Shown: positions 54,148 through 63,745 of the stretch, piece after piece
Layout: each line of letters begins with the position of its first letter
Numbering within the stretch: position 1 is the stretch's first letter
Assembly (NCBI RefSeq): GCF_025631005.1
Contig: NZ_JAOTPL010000017.1
Location: 1-64,000, forward strand
DNA: 64,000 nucleotides
Source: Haoranjiania flava
GTDB taxonomy: Bacteria > Bacteroidota > Bacteroidia > Chitinophagales > Chitinophagaceae
Reading direction: 5' to 3'
Notes under the pieces: generated by a model
Database searches by the model: none
Told to the model about the DNA's origin: nothing
The model's input: the letters and a program-made list of their open reading frames with translations, nothing else
Program-made: the position numbers and the translations under genes

Positions 54148-54738
54148 ATGAAACATTATTTTTTAATGGCAGGCATTGCTGCGATGTCAATTTTTACCTC
54201 ATGCGGAGATGCCGCCACCGATAGCACAACAGATTCTTTAAACGGGGATACCACAGCGGTACAGGAACTTCCCAAATCTGCTGAAATTGCCAAGGCTGAT
54301 CTTTTTCAGACTGCCGACAGCGCTAAAACAATTGGTACGGCTAAATTCTACGATGCAGGAAACGGCCAGATAACCATGGATCTGCAGATCAACTATCCTG
54401 AAAGGGCAGACAGCGTGGTGGCAGTACATTTTCATGAGCATGGCGATTGCGGCAACAAAGGTGAAAATACGCATGGCCACTGGAACCCCACCAATGAAAA
54501 CCACGGTAAATGGGGTACGGCTCCTTTCCACTCCGGTGATATAGGCAATATACAGTTAGATAATAAAGGTATTGGCAGCGTATCTGTCACTACAGACCGT
54601 TGGAGCATAGCTGATACGGCCAAAAACAACATCATCGGCAGAGGCATCATTGTACATGGCGGCACTGATGATTACAAAACTCAGCCTACAGGAAACTCAG
54701 GGCCAAGAGTTGGCTGCGGTGTAATCAGGAAAATGTAA
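54148..54738 (+). CDS. sodC: Cu/Zn superoxide dismutase lipoprotein
   Basis: 196-aa envelope superoxide dismutase. Lipobox FTSC (C19), a disordered Thr/Asp linker, then a SOD_Cu domain with copper ligands in VHFHEHGDCG, bridging and zinc His in HGHWNP and HGKWG, Asp ligand in FHSGDIGN, and the C-terminal IVHGGTDDYKTQP...RVGCGVI with the disulfide Cys. All core ligands appear present. It would protect the periplasm or outer surface, complementing the cytoplasmic Mn-type enzyme. Confidence 0.95.
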   Translation: MKHYFLMAGIAAMSIFTSCGDAATDSTTDSLNGDTTAVQELPKSAEIAKADLFQTADSAKTIGTAKFYDAGNGQITMDLQINYPERADSVVAVHFHEHGDCGNKGENTHGHWNPTNENHGKWGTAPFHSGDIGNIQLDNKGIGSVSVTTDRWSIADTAKNNIIGRGIIVHGGTDDYKTQPTGNSGPRVGCGVIRKM

Positions 54739-54757
54739 TGGATTTATTCTCTTATAT

Positions 54758-54783
54758 AAGCTCCTGCGACGGAGCTTTTTTTA
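54758..54783 (+). terminator. Terminator after sodC
   Basis: Stem AAGCTCC / GGAGCTT (54758-54764 and 54771-54777) with 6-nt loop and a T run. Confidence 0.9.
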
Positions 54784-54846
54784 TGCATGTACATATCGGC
54801 GTAATTGTTTATTTTGCAATTTAATCTTAACCCCAGCTTTAGTTTT

Positions 54847-55797
54847 ATGTTTTATGCTGTTGTGAAAATACTTGTGAGGCTTGCTATGCATTGGTATGCC
54901 GGCAGTTTAAAACTTATAAATGCGCATAAGGCTGACTACAGCAAGCCGTCGCTGATCATTTCCAATCATCCGAATTCTTTCTTTGATGCATTGATCATAT
55001 CCATACATAGCCCTAAGCCTTTGCATTTCCTGGTGCGCGGAGATATGTTTCGCAAACGATGGGCAGATAAGGCTTTGCGCTCATTGAATATGATACCGAT
55101 ATTCCGCAAACGAGACGATAAAAACTTTGCAGCCCAAAACGAACAGTTATTTAACGATTACAGTGCACTCTTGAAAAAAGGAGCACACATCATTATTTTC
55201 CCGGAAGGCAATTCGCATAACCGGTGGCATTTGCAGCCATTGCGCAAAGGCGGCTCGGTAAAATTGATTGAACAATGTGCAGAGAATAATGTGTGGATCA
55301 ATATACAGCCGTACACCATTACCTACAATTCTTTCAGGCAAATGCCCAAGGCAGTGCATTTGCGTGCCGTTGAACCATTGGCTGCCAAAGATTATTATCA
55401 GCATGGCGTATTGAATACAGCCATGCTGGTAGATGCTATGCAACAACGATTGTCAACGAATATGCATGGTCCTGAAACAACCGCACTGAAGAGAAGTTTT
55501 GCTGAAAGGGCGCTGTTGTTTGTACCTGCTGTTGTGGGCTACATTACGCAATATTGGTTTTATAAGTTGTGGAAGAATTTCGTAGCCAGGAAAACCAAAG
55601 GATCCATATTCTTCGATTCTGTATTATTTGGGGTTTTGTTTGTTACTTATCCATTGTTTGTATTGATCGCCAGCCTTATTATCGGCGGGTTCGCTGGCAA
55701 CCGGTGGGGACTGGCAGCTTTTGTGTTGCTGCCGTTTACAAGCTACTGTTTATCGAGGTTTCAGCATATTACTGTGGAGAAGCCTGTTGATTCTTAA
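54847..55797 (+). CDS. PlsC-like 1-acyl-glycerol-3-phosphate acyltransferase
   Basis: 316-aa membrane-associated acyltransferase: catalytic HX4D motif NHPNSFFDAL (H41, D46) and FPEGNSHN, and C-terminal hydrophobic segments (about 270-305). Transfers acyl groups to lysophosphatidic acid or a related acceptor; the large C-terminal region suggests a Bacteroidota-specific subgroup. Start at ATG 54847, placing the first hydrophobic segment at the N-terminus; the longer frame is disfavoured. Confidence 0.88.
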   Translation: MFYAVVKILVRLAMHWYAGSLKLINAHKADYSKPSLIISNHPNSFFDALIISIHSPKPLHFLVRGDMFRKRWADKALRSLNMIPIFRKRDDKNFAAQNEQLFNDYSALLKKGAHIIIFPEGNSHNRWHLQPLRKGGSVKLIEQCAENNVWINIQPYTITYNSFRQMPKAVHLRAVEPLAAKDYYQHGVLNTAMLVDAMQQRLSTNMHGPETTALKRSFAERALLFVPAVVGYITQYWFYKLWKNFVARKTKGSIFFDSVLFGVLFVTYPLFVLIASLIIGGFAGNRWGLAAFVLLPFTSYCLSRFQHITVEKPVDS

Positions 55798-55825
55798 TTT
55801 TGTCATATAAGGTGTCTTTTTTTCC

Positions 55826-56139
55826 ATGTCAGGTGTTTTTTCACCTGACATTTTACGAATATAGTGAGCTTATAATATAGTAATGATTCAAAAACTGCTG
55901 TAAAAACATTGTGGATGACTATTATGGTGTCAGGTAAAAACACCTGACACGGCGGGAACCTGCTGTGAAAACATTGTGGAATGACTATATGGTGTCAGGT
56001 GAAAACACCTGACACGGCGGGAACTGCTGTGAAAACATTGTGGAATGACTATTATGGTGTCAGGTAAAAACACCTGACACGGCGGGCGAAAAAATTACAA
56101 ATAGATACTACTCATGCCAGGTGAAAAATACCCTGGCAC
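55826..56139. repeat. Palindromic tandem repeats between convergent genes
   Basis: Five copies of a hairpin centred on GTGTCAGGT-AAAA-ACCTGACAC: 55826-55851, 55927-55950, 55992-56015, 56057-56080 and a diverged one at 56114-56139 (ATGCCAGG...CCTGGCAC). The middle three sit in a 65-bp tandem unit (55892-55956, 55957-56021, 56022-56086) that also contains AACTGCTGTGAAAACATTGT and GGCGGG. They lie in the gap between the PlsC gene (+) and metK (-). They resemble REP-type elements linked to RAYT transposases, but no transposase is present here. Confidence 0.9.
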
Positions 56140-56171
56140 GGCATAAAAGTTAAGTCATCAGGCAAGCATAA

Positions 56172-56195
56172 AAAAGACACCCGCAAAGGTGCCTT
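56172..56195 (-). terminator. Possible weak terminator of metK
   Basis: On the minus strand GGCACC / GGTGTC around a 6-nt loop, then TTTTTT. 24 bp past the metK stop. Confidence 0.6.
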
Positions 56196-56218
56196 AAAAA
56201 ATGTTACAAGTAGAAAAG

Positions 56219-57472
56219 TTATTTCAGTTTAAATGCTGCTTTTACTTTAGAAATATAATCCAGTTTTTCCCAGGTAAAAAGTTCCACTGTTTTCTGGATT
56301 TTCTTGCCGCCGGGCAGGTTGTATTCTTTGGTAACCGTCTCTGGAGTTCTGCCCATGTGACCGTAAGCAGCAGTTTCGCTGTAGATCGGGTTGCGGAGTT
56401 TTAAATTTTTCTCAATAAAGTATGGACGGAAATCGTAGATCTCGTCTACAATTTTAGCTATTTCGCCATCGCTGAGGTCTACCTTGGCTGTGCCGTAAGT
56501 GTTTACATAAATGCCCATAGGCCTTGCAACACCAATGGCATAAGAAACCTGTACCAATATCTCGTCTGCAACACCCGCTGCCACTAAGTTCTTGGCAATA
56601 TGCCTTGCAGCATATGCCGCGCTCCTGTCTACTTTGCTCGGGTCTTTGCCGCTGAATGCGCCACCGCCGTGTGCACCTTTGCCGCCGTAAGTGTCTACAA
56701 TTATTTTCCTGCCTGTAAGGCCTGTATCGCCATGTGGCCCGCCGATCACGAATTTACCGGTAGGGTTGATGTGGTATTTGATCTGATCGTTGAAGAAATG
56801 CTTGTATTTCGGATATCTTTTTATTACACGGGGAATTAAAATTTCGGTCATATCCTGCCTGATTTTGGCAGCCATGTTTTCATCTGTATCAAAATCGTCG
56901 TGCTGTGTGGATATAACGATGGTATCAATTCTTACCGGCTTGTTGTTTTCGTCGTATTCAAGTGTTACCTGGCTTTTGGCATCCGGGCGCAGGTATTTAA
57001 TTTGTTTGTGTTCGCGTCGCAGCGCAGCCAATTCTATCAGCAGCGTATGCGCAAGGTCTAACGCCAGCGGCATGTAGTTCTCTGTTTCGTTGATAGCGTA
57101 GCCAAACATCATTCCCTGGTCGCCGGCTCCCTGGTTTTCCTTATCGCTTTTTTCCACTCCCTGGTTTATATCTGCAGACTGCTCGTGTATGGCAGAAAAG
57201 ATACCGCAACTGTTGGCCTCAAACATGTACTCGCTCTTGGTATAGCCGATTCTCCTGATCACTTCACGGGCAATTTCCTGCACATCCAGGTAAGCGTTTG
57301 ACTTTACTTCACCTGCCAGCACTACCTGCCCTGTGGTTACCAATGTTTCGCATGCCACTTTGCTTTTGGGGTCGCTTGCCATAAAATAATCTATTAATGC
57401 ATCTGATATCTGGTCTGCAACTTTGTCGGGATGTCCTTCTGAAACACTTTCGGATGTGAATAAATAAGCCAT
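56219..57472 (-). CDS. metK: S-adenosylmethionine synthase
   Basis: Makes SAM from ATP and methionine. 417 aa with SEGHPDKVADQISDALID near the N-terminus, GAGDQGMMFGYA and GGPHGDTGLTGRKI, all diagnostic. It lies 36 bp downstream of the DUF4270 gene on the same strand; no SAM riboswitch fits in that gap, so any control lies elsewhere. Confidence 0.98.
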   Translation of the reverse strand: MAYLFTSESVSEGHPDKVADQISDALIDYFMASDPKSKVACETLVTTGQVVLAGEVKSNAYLDVQEIAREVIRRIGYTKSEYMFEANSCGIFSAIHEQSADINQGVEKSDKENQGAGDQGMMFGYAINETENYMPLALDLAHTLLIELAALRREHKQIKYLRPDAKSQVTLEYDENNKPVRIDTIVISTQHDDFDTDENMAAKIRQDMTEILIPRVIKRYPKYKHFFNDQIKYHINPTGKFVIGGPHGDTGLTGRKIIVDTYGGKGAHGGGAFSGKDPSKVDRSAAYAARHIAKNLVAAGVADEILVQVSYAIGVARPMGIYVNTYGTAKVDLSDGEIAKIVDEIYDFRPYFIEKNLKLRNPIYSETAAYGHMGRTPETVTKEYNLPGGKKIQKTVELFTWEKLDYISKVKAAFKLK

Positions 57473-57508
57473 AAAGAAAAATATATTCTTTTTAAATAAT
57501 GATAAAAA

Positions 57509-58993
57509 CTATTGAACAGGGCTGTAAATAATGTTTAAACGGATTTTATGTGCGCTGGCGGCCGTATTGCCGAATAGTTTGGTTCTTTGTATAACAGGTG
57601 CATTCAGCTTGGTAAACTGGTTGTTGCCTGCTTTGGCCTGAATAGACACATTCCTGGATAAAACTTCACTGTAAACAGAATCTGCATGCGGGGCAAAAAT
57701 ATCCAGCGGGTAGTTTTGAGTTACACCTTTATTAATATCCTGTACGTGGTTAGTAAGGTTAAAATTGTATTGGTAATATTTCAGGTTATTGGTTGAGTCT
57801 ACTCTGGCCAGTGGGTATGAGCCAAATGTGGGCAGGTTTGCGGTATAGAAATAATTAGAAGGCTGGAATGGATTCAGCGGGTTGGGAAGATTATCCAGGG
57901 ATACATCTTTCAACAATATTCTTTTATTGTCTTTTATACCTGCAACAAAAAGATTTGGAACAAATTTGTTGTATTCAGCAGCAGGGATATCGTCTAAAAC
58001 CAGTTCTGCCCTGTAGATAAGCATCTTGGCGAGCCCTGACAGGCCCGGAATTTTAATGCGTGCATATACACCGGGACCGGATTGCAGGTACACAGTGCTG
58101 CTGCCTGTATTTATATCGCCGAGGGGAAGGTTGGCGAGGTGCGTCCCACTGCGTTCTACAGTGATGTGGTTGGCGCTTGCAGAGGTCACCGCAGGTACAA
58201 AAGAAGTCAAGGTGGTATCTGCTGAACCATCTTTCTTAGAGATGTATTTGTAATACATGGCAATACCGGCGCCCTGCGGCAGCACAGGTACTAATGCATC
58301 TCCTGATGTGGAAGTGATCTTTATACCATTGAATGCCAGCCGGAACAATGAGTCTGAGCGATAGTTGGCCGTATCCATATTAAAGAATTTCTGTGCCAAT
58401 GCGTTGCTCAGGCGTATACGGATCTGATTGGGAGAACCAACCGTGTCGCCGAATGACTTAATGGTATCATTCACGCTGAGCGGGGATATAAACTGTTCAG
58501 CGCCATTGTAAGTAAGTTCGCCGGAAGTAGTAAAACTTTTATCTGTATTGAACGGATAACCTTTTTCCCTGTCGAAAGAAAGATCATTTACTTCATACAC
58601 CCGGAAGCCCAGGTTTTTTGTGCTATCGCCGTAATACAAGCCATAGGTAGGTATCACCAACACCACTGAATCAATAGCAGTAATGCTATCCTTGCTCACC
58701 GGGAACCTGAACGGGTAGGAGCGCGGCTGCACCTGCAGGTACAAGGCTGTAGTTGTATTGCCGAATGCGGTATCGCTGTGTTTTCCTAAAACATTTGTTT
58801 CGCTGATCCTGGTAGTTGTAATAGCATCACCATAAGTGTTGATGATCACATCCAGCGTGGTGTCTTTTACCAATACCCCGTCAACAGCAGGAATCAGGTC
58901 TCCGATACCGATATCTGTGGAAACTATTTTCGTACAGGCTGCAAAACTAACTATGGCTATCAGCGTTGCAAGGATCCTATTTCTCTTTTTCAA
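57509..58993 (-). CDS. DUF4270 lipoprotein
   Basis: 494-aa predicted surface or periplasmic lipoprotein (lipobox FAAC, C20) with the Bacteroidota DUF4270 character (DIGIGDLIPAVDGVLVKDTT near the N-terminus; beta-rich throughout). Function unknown. It lies between the GT5-like gene and metK on the same strand, an arrangement I recall as common in Bacteroidota. Confidence 0.85.
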   Translation of the reverse strand: MKKRNRILATLIAIVSFAACTKIVSTDIGIGDLIPAVDGVLVKDTTLDVIINTYGDAITTTRISETNVLGKHSDTAFGNTTTALYLQVQPRSYPFRFPVSKDSITAIDSVVLVIPTYGLYYGDSTKNLGFRVYEVNDLSFDREKGYPFNTDKSFTTSGELTYNGAEQFISPLSVNDTIKSFGDTVGSPNQIRIRLSNALAQKFFNMDTANYRSDSLFRLAFNGIKITSTSGDALVPVLPQGAGIAMYYKYISKKDGSADTTLTSFVPAVTSASANHITVERSGTHLANLPLGDINTGSSTVYLQSGPGVYARIKIPGLSGLAKMLIYRAELVLDDIPAAEYNKFVPNLFVAGIKDNKRILLKDVSLDNLPNPLNPFQPSNYFYTANLPTFGSYPLARVDSTNNLKYYQYNFNLTNHVQDINKGVTQNYPLDIFAPHADSVYSEVLSRNVSIQAKAGNNQFTKLNAPVIQRTKLFGNTAASAHKIRLNIIYSPVQ

Positions 58994-59041
58994 AATCGTT
59001 AGATTAATTTAAAATAAAAATTATCACAAAAAAACAAATTT

Positions 59042-59857
59042 CTAAGGAACAAGCTCATTAAAGAGTTCAAAATACTCTGTTAAATCAGAATCATATCCCT
59101 GGAATTTCAGGATCTTTTTTCCTCTTGTTTTAGAAAGTTCTTTTACAATTTTTTCGTCGATATTTTCTGTAGCAAAAGCAATGGCATCTGAATTTACAGC
59201 TCCGCCTTTGATGATGGATTCGTAATCGCCTTTTTTATACGGCTCCAGGTCTTTGGGCTTGATAGCTGCATGAATATTGGCCTGGCGTATAAAATCTTTT
59301 TCCAGTGTTTCATCAAAAGTTTCGCCACCTATAGAGTATACCACTTTACAATTGCTGAAAACCGGTTCCTTTTTATAAGCAGTTTTAATGTACATCGGTA
59401 TCAGGGCGGTCATCCAGCCGCTGCAATGGATAATATCAGGAGGCCAGCCGAATTTTTTCACGGTTTCCAGCGCGCCCTTGCAGAAAAACACAGAACGCAG
59501 CCCGTTGTCTTCAAACCATTCTTCATTCTCATCTCTGAAAATAAATTTTCTTTTAAAGAATTCGTCATTATCCAGGAAGTACACCTGCAGGCGTGCATTC
59601 GGAAGCGATGATACTTTTATCTGTAAGGGGTAATCATCATTGTCTACAGAAACGTTGATGCCTGACAACCGCACCACTTCATGCAATTTATGCCTGCGCT
59701 CATTGATAACACCGTAACGCGGCATGATACATCTCACCTCAAAATCATTCTCATTACTTTTTATTGCCAGACTGTTTAATATTTCAGAAAATTCAGTCAA
59801 TTCCAGGAAAGGGGAAATTTCCGTTGCAATAAATAAAATTCTTTTTTTACTGGACAT
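59042..59857 (-). CDS. Short GT5 (starch/glycogen synthase-like) protein
   Basis: 271 aa, about half the length of glycogen synthase: it keeps only an N-terminal GT5-like domain (ILFIATEISPF, MPRYGVINERRHKLHEVVRL, IIHCSGWMTALIPMYIKTAY). The canonical ADP-glucose-binding KTGGL is replaced by ELTEFSEIL, and the C-terminal catalytic half is missing. The family is widely annotated as glycogen/starch synthase in Bacteroidota, yet real synthase activity is doubtful. Start at ATG 59855-59857. Divergent from panC (95 bp). Confidence 0.85.
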   Translation of the reverse strand: MSSKKRILFIATEISPFLELTEFSEILNSLAIKSNENDFEVRCIMPRYGVINERRHKLHEVVRLSGINVSVDNDDYPLQIKVSSLPNARLQVYFLDNDEFFKRKFIFRDENEEWFEDNGLRSVFFCKGALETVKKFGWPPDIIHCSGWMTALIPMYIKTAYKKEPVFSNCKVVYSIGGETFDETLEKDFIRQANIHAAIKPKDLEPYKKGDYESIIKGGAVNSDAIAFATENIDEKIVKELSKTRGKKILKFQGYDSDLTEYFELFNELVP

Positions 59858-59952
59858 TCTACCTCTGGTTTCGTTCTTAGATACTTTTAATAAAGTAGGC
59901 AAAATTACTAAAAAATAAACTAATATTTGCATTTTTAAATATCTGTGAACAA

Positions 59953-60801
59953 ATGGTTAGTATAACGAAAATAGAAGATGTACAAAAGGTGCTGAACTCA
60001 TTACGCGTCAATGATAAAAAAACAGGATTCGTACCAACAATGGGTGCATTGCATCCAGGGCATATTTCACTCATCAGCAAATCGGTTGAGCGTGGCGATA
60101 ATACGGTCTGCAGCATTTTTGTAAACCCAACGCAATTTAATGATAGTGCCGACTTTGAAAAATATCCACGTACGCTTGAAAACGACCTGGCATTACTCGC
60201 AAAGAACGGCTGTAACGTAGTATTTATGCCGTCTGTGGAAGAAATGTACCCTGGTGGTTCCACGCTCAGAGAGCATTACGACCTGGGCTTTATCGAGACC
60301 ATTCTTGAAGGCCGTTTCAGGCCGGGGCACTTCCAGGGTGTTTGCCAGGTGGTGGAAAGGTTGTTGCGCATTGTACAGCCGGATGAATTGTTCCTGGGGC
60401 AGAAAGACCTGCAACAGATACTGGTGATCAAAAAAATGATTGAGCTGAAAAATATACAGACAGACGTGATCATCTGTGAAACGTTGAGAGAGCCAAGCGG
60501 CCTTGCCAGCAGCAGCCGTAATGCCCGGTTATCTGAAATGCAGAAAGAACAGGCAGCCATTATTTATAGAATGTTGCAATATTGCCGCGAAAACCTGTAC
60601 AACAGGTCCCTGGAAGAATTGTCTGCCTATGCACAACAACATATTTTGGGTAACGGCTTTGATAAAATAGACTACTTTTCTTTTCACAATGCGGCAACCC
60701 TGGCCCCTGTTGAGTTGTGGGATGGCGAGGAAAAATTGTCTGCACTCTTTGCAGGCTATATTGGCGGCGTAAGGCTGATAGATAATATGTTTATGAATTA
60801 G
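59953..60801 (+). CDS. panC: Pantothenate synthetase
   Basis: Joins pantoate and beta-alanine with ATP in coenzyme A synthesis. 282 aa with PTMGALHPGHISLI (28-41; HIGH-like), FVNPTQF, and FRPGHFQGVCQVVERL...LGQKDLQQ motifs. A panD gene is not adjacent. Divergent from the short GT5 gene. Confidence 0.97.
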   Translation: MVSITKIEDVQKVLNSLRVNDKKTGFVPTMGALHPGHISLISKSVERGDNTVCSIFVNPTQFNDSADFEKYPRTLENDLALLAKNGCNVVFMPSVEEMYPGGSTLREHYDLGFIETILEGRFRPGHFQGVCQVVERLLRIVQPDELFLGQKDLQQILVIKKMIELKNIQTDVIICETLREPSGLASSSRNARLSEMQKEQAAIIYRMLQYCRENLYNRSLEELSAYAQQHILGNGFDKIDYFSFHNAATLAPVELWDGEEKLSALFAGYIGGVRLIDNMFMN

Positions 60802-60873
60802 CCTGAGAGACAACAATAAAAAACCGTTGCAACTTATAGAACATTTTTGTATTTTTATCCAAACCATATACAG

Positions 60874-62988
60874 ATGCAAAGAATATTTTCACTTACATTA
60901 ATGCTGGGCATAGCTATGACATTGAATGCACAACGGATCACTTATCCCAATACTGCAAAGGTTGATCATACAGACGAATATTTCGGTACAAGCATCAGCG
61001 ACCCGTACCGCTGGCTGGAAAACGATACTGCGCAAAACACCGAAGTGTGGGTGCAGGCGCAAAATGCGGTAACCAACGCTTATCTCGATAAAATTCCGTT
61101 TCGTAACGCGATAAAAAACAGGCTTACAGAATTATGGGATTATGCGCGATACAGTGCACCGTACAACAAAGGGAAATATTATATTTTCAGTAAGAATGAC
61201 GGCCTCCAAAACCAGTCTGTTGTTTATTACCAGCAGGGGCTTACCGGTGAAGCTAAAGTATTGATCGATCCCAACAAACTATCTCAGGATGGTACAGTTG
61301 CCTTACAGGGTACCTCTTTTTCTCAAAATCAAAAGTATTTTGCTTATTCGGTGTCTGCTTCGGGATCCGACTGGCAGGAGATCTATGTAAAAGACATGGC
61401 TACGGGCGCATTGCTGAAAGATAAACTGGAATATGTAAAATTCACCGGCATGGCGTGGCTGGGCGATGAGGGTTTCTTTTACAGCGGCTACACCAAGCCG
61501 GCAGATGAAATGACGAAGTATTCTGCCAAGACAGAGTACCAGAAAGTTTTCTACCATAAAATTGGCACTCCGCAATCTGCTGATAAACTTATTTATGAAG
61601 ATAAAGAGCATCCTTTGCGCTATGTAAGCGCGGGGCTAACAGAAGACAAGCGCTTTTTGATACTGGGTATTTCCGAAGGTACAGATGGGAGCGAAATAAA
61701 AGTAAAAGACCTGAAAGATAAGAACAGCAAGGGTTTTATTACTGTGGTAAAAGGGTTTGATACCAATGCAGATGTTATTGACAATGTTGGCGGCAGGCTG
61801 CTGGTACAAACAAACCACGGTGCACCGAATTATAAAGTGGTATCCATTGATCCGAAAAACCCTGACCCCAAAAACTGGAAAACCATTATACCCGAGAAAG
61901 CATATAAGCTCTCACATGTGGGCACAGGAGGCGGAAAATTATTTGCCAGTTACCTGAAAGATGCCAACAGCTACATAGAACAATACAACTATTCAGGCGT
62001 TAGAGACCGTGTGGTAGAATTACCCGGCCTTGGCACAGCAGGCGGTTTTGGCGCGGAGAAAAATAATAAGTTTTTCTTCTACACCTTCACATCATTTACC
62101 TATCCTGCTACCATTTTTAAGTATGATATTGCTACCGGGAAATCTACTGTGTACAGGAAGTCTGAAGCAAAGGTAAATCCTGATAACTATGTTACAGAGC
62201 AGGTATTCTATCCTTCCAAAGACGGTACAAAAGTGCCGATGTTTATTACCTATAAAAAAGGCCTGAAGAAAGATGGCACTAACCCTGCTATGCTGTATGC
62301 CTATGGCGGGTTTAATATCAACCTTACGCCGGGCTTTACGGTGGCCAATATACCATTTCTTGACAATGGCGGGATCTATTGCCAGGCTAACCTGCGCGGT
62401 GGTGGCGAATATGGTGAAGAGTGGCATAAAAAAGGTATGCTTGCCAATAAGCAAAATGTGTTTGACGATTTTATTGCGGCAGCAGAGTACCTGGTCAAAG
62501 AGAAATACACCTCTTCTGAAAAGCTCGCTATCCGCGGCGGTTCCAACGGCGGGCTGCTGGTTGGCGCCTGTATGACACAGCGCCCGGATCTTTTTAAAGT
62601 AGCCATTCCGCAGGTGGGCGTACTGGATATGCTGCGTTACCAGAAATTTACTGTGGGCTGGGGATGGGTGGTAGAGTATGGTTCCAGCGATAAGCAGGAA
62701 GATTTTAATTACCTGATAAAATATTCTCCGCTCCACAATTTAAAAAAGGGTACCTGCTATCCTGCAACCCTGATAACTACAGCAGACCATGACGACAGGG
62801 TAGTGCCGGCACATTCCTTTAAATTTGCCGCAGCTTTGCAGGAAGCACAGGGTTGCGACAACCCGGCATTAATACGTATTGATACCAAAGCCGGCCACGG
62901 TGCGGGAAAGCCGACTTCGAAAACCATAGAAGAGCTGGCAGACATCTGGGCATTTACTTTATATAATATGGGCGAGACCTACAAGTAA
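60874..62988 (+). CDS. Secreted prolyl oligopeptidase (S9A)
   Basis: 704-aa serine peptidase cleaving after proline in short peptides. Signal peptide (MQRIFSLTLMLGIAMTLNAQ), seven-bladed propeller (about 85-430), then alpha/beta hydrolase with S557 (GGSNGGLL), D640 (DHDDRV) and H675 (GHGAGKP), nearly the numbering of porcine POP. The ATG at 60874 is chosen over a TTG 27 bp upstream because the signal peptide starts there. Confidence 0.95.
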   Translation: MQRIFSLTLMLGIAMTLNAQRITYPNTAKVDHTDEYFGTSISDPYRWLENDTAQNTEVWVQAQNAVTNAYLDKIPFRNAIKNRLTELWDYARYSAPYNKGKYYIFSKNDGLQNQSVVYYQQGLTGEAKVLIDPNKLSQDGTVALQGTSFSQNQKYFAYSVSASGSDWQEIYVKDMATGALLKDKLEYVKFTGMAWLGDEGFFYSGYTKPADEMTKYSAKTEYQKVFYHKIGTPQSADKLIYEDKEHPLRYVSAGLTEDKRFLILGISEGTDGSEIKVKDLKDKNSKGFITVVKGFDTNADVIDNVGGRLLVQTNHGAPNYKVVSIDPKNPDPKNWKTIIPEKAYKLSHVGTGGGKLFASYLKDANSYIEQYNYSGVRDRVVELPGLGTAGGFGAEKNNKFFFYTFTSFTYPATIFKYDIATGKSTVYRKSEAKVNPDNYVTEQVFYPSKDGTKVPMFITYKKGLKKDGTNPAMLYAYGGFNINLTPGFTVANIPFLDNGGIYCQANLRGGGEYGEEWHKKGMLANKQNVFDDFIAAAEYLVKEKYTSSEKLAIRGGSNGGLLVGACMTQRPDLFKVAIPQVGVLDMLRYQKFTVGWGWVVEYGSSDKQEDFNYLIKYSPLHNLKKGTCYPATLITTADHDDRVVPAHSFKFAAALQEAQGCDNPALIRIDTKAGHGAGKPTSKTIEELADIWAFTLYNMGETYK

Positions 62989-63023
62989 TATTCATTCACC
63001 TGTGAACATACATTTATCCTGAT

Positions 63024-63434
63024 ATGAAAACGCATACAACAAACTATTTCAACACTTTCATAGAGGTGGCAGAAGATACCAAAGCTATTTGCGGTACAAA
63101 GCCGCCTGCCAAAGAAAATAAGACCGTTGCTGAAATGCAGTACGCGCTGATCGCTGAAAATCCTTATGCCTACACATCAGATGATGTTTTATTTAAAGTG
63201 TATGCAGAAAGAAACAACCTTTCGCCGGATACCTATGAAGAAGCAAGAGCGCAATTTTTTTCTAAAGGACAGGCGTGTTTACGTACTTCGCCTTTGGCAA
63301 AAACTTATGGCTTTGGCATTCATAGCGATGCTAATGGCAAAGTTGCACTTGCAGCCATGGAATCCAAAGCCTATACCGGCTTTCTGAAAGATGAAAGTGT
63401 AAAAAAGGTAAAAGCTATGAAATCTCGTAAATAA
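63024..63434 (+). CDS. DUF6157 family protein
   Basis: 136-aa soluble protein with the family's NYFNTFIEVAEDTKA start and ENPYAYTSDDVLFKVYAERN core. Function unknown. 35 bp after the prolyl oligopeptidase; followed by a strong terminator. Confidence 0.88.
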   Translation: MKTHTTNYFNTFIEVAEDTKAICGTKPPAKENKTVAEMQYALIAENPYAYTSDDVLFKVYAERNNLSPDTYEEARAQFFSKGQACLRTSPLAKTYGFGIHSDANGKVALAAMESKAYTGFLKDESVKKVKAMKSRK

Positions 63435-63454
63435 TTCTTTACCATTTAGGAAGG

Positions 63455-63483
63455 CCGGCAACAATTTCGTTGCCGGTTTTTTT
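63455..63483 (+). terminator. Terminator after DUF6157 gene
   Basis: Stem CCGGCAAC / GTTGCCGG (63455-63462 and 63469-63476) followed by seven T. Confidence 0.93.
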
Positions 63484-63512
63484 ATGACACTATTATCTTC
63501 TTGTTTTGATAG

Positions 63513-63520
63513 TATATTTG
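63513..63520 (+). promoter_or_regulatory. -7 element upstream of third leader repeat
   Basis: TATATTTG, exact consensus, about 220 bp before the ATG at 63743. If active, the whole repeat would lie in the transcript leader. Confidence 0.45.
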
Positions 63521-63574
63521 TACATGCTGTGTTTCACGAACAAATGTCCATAAACATTTAGAGTAATTTTTGCC

Positions 63575-63745
63575 AAACACAATGGAAGTTTTATGGCAAG
63601 TTCCATGTCGCCATTGATAACATAAATATACACACATGAAATAACCATAAAGATTAGGAACCTATACCAACCGGGAATGATAATAAAGTATTAAGGTTTC
63701 GGTTATTCCGTGTGGCAAACAGAAAAAATTAAATATTAACACATG
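63575..63745 (+). repeat. Leader repeat upstream of frameshifted gene (locus 3)
   Basis: Opposite strand orientation to loci 1 and 2. A decayed unit (about 63575-63633) is followed by a long-subtype unit: ACACATGAAATAACC (ATG-AAA-TAA), core CTATACCAACCGGGAATGA, GGTTATTCCGTGTGGC, and an A-rich linker ending AAATATTAACACATGAAAT. The final ATG (63743) starts the downstream reading frame, as at the DUF1573 gene. Confidence 0.85.

Noticed and set aside
57473..57508. SAM riboswitch upstream of metK
   Set aside because: The gap to the upstream gene is only 36 bp and has no matching structure.
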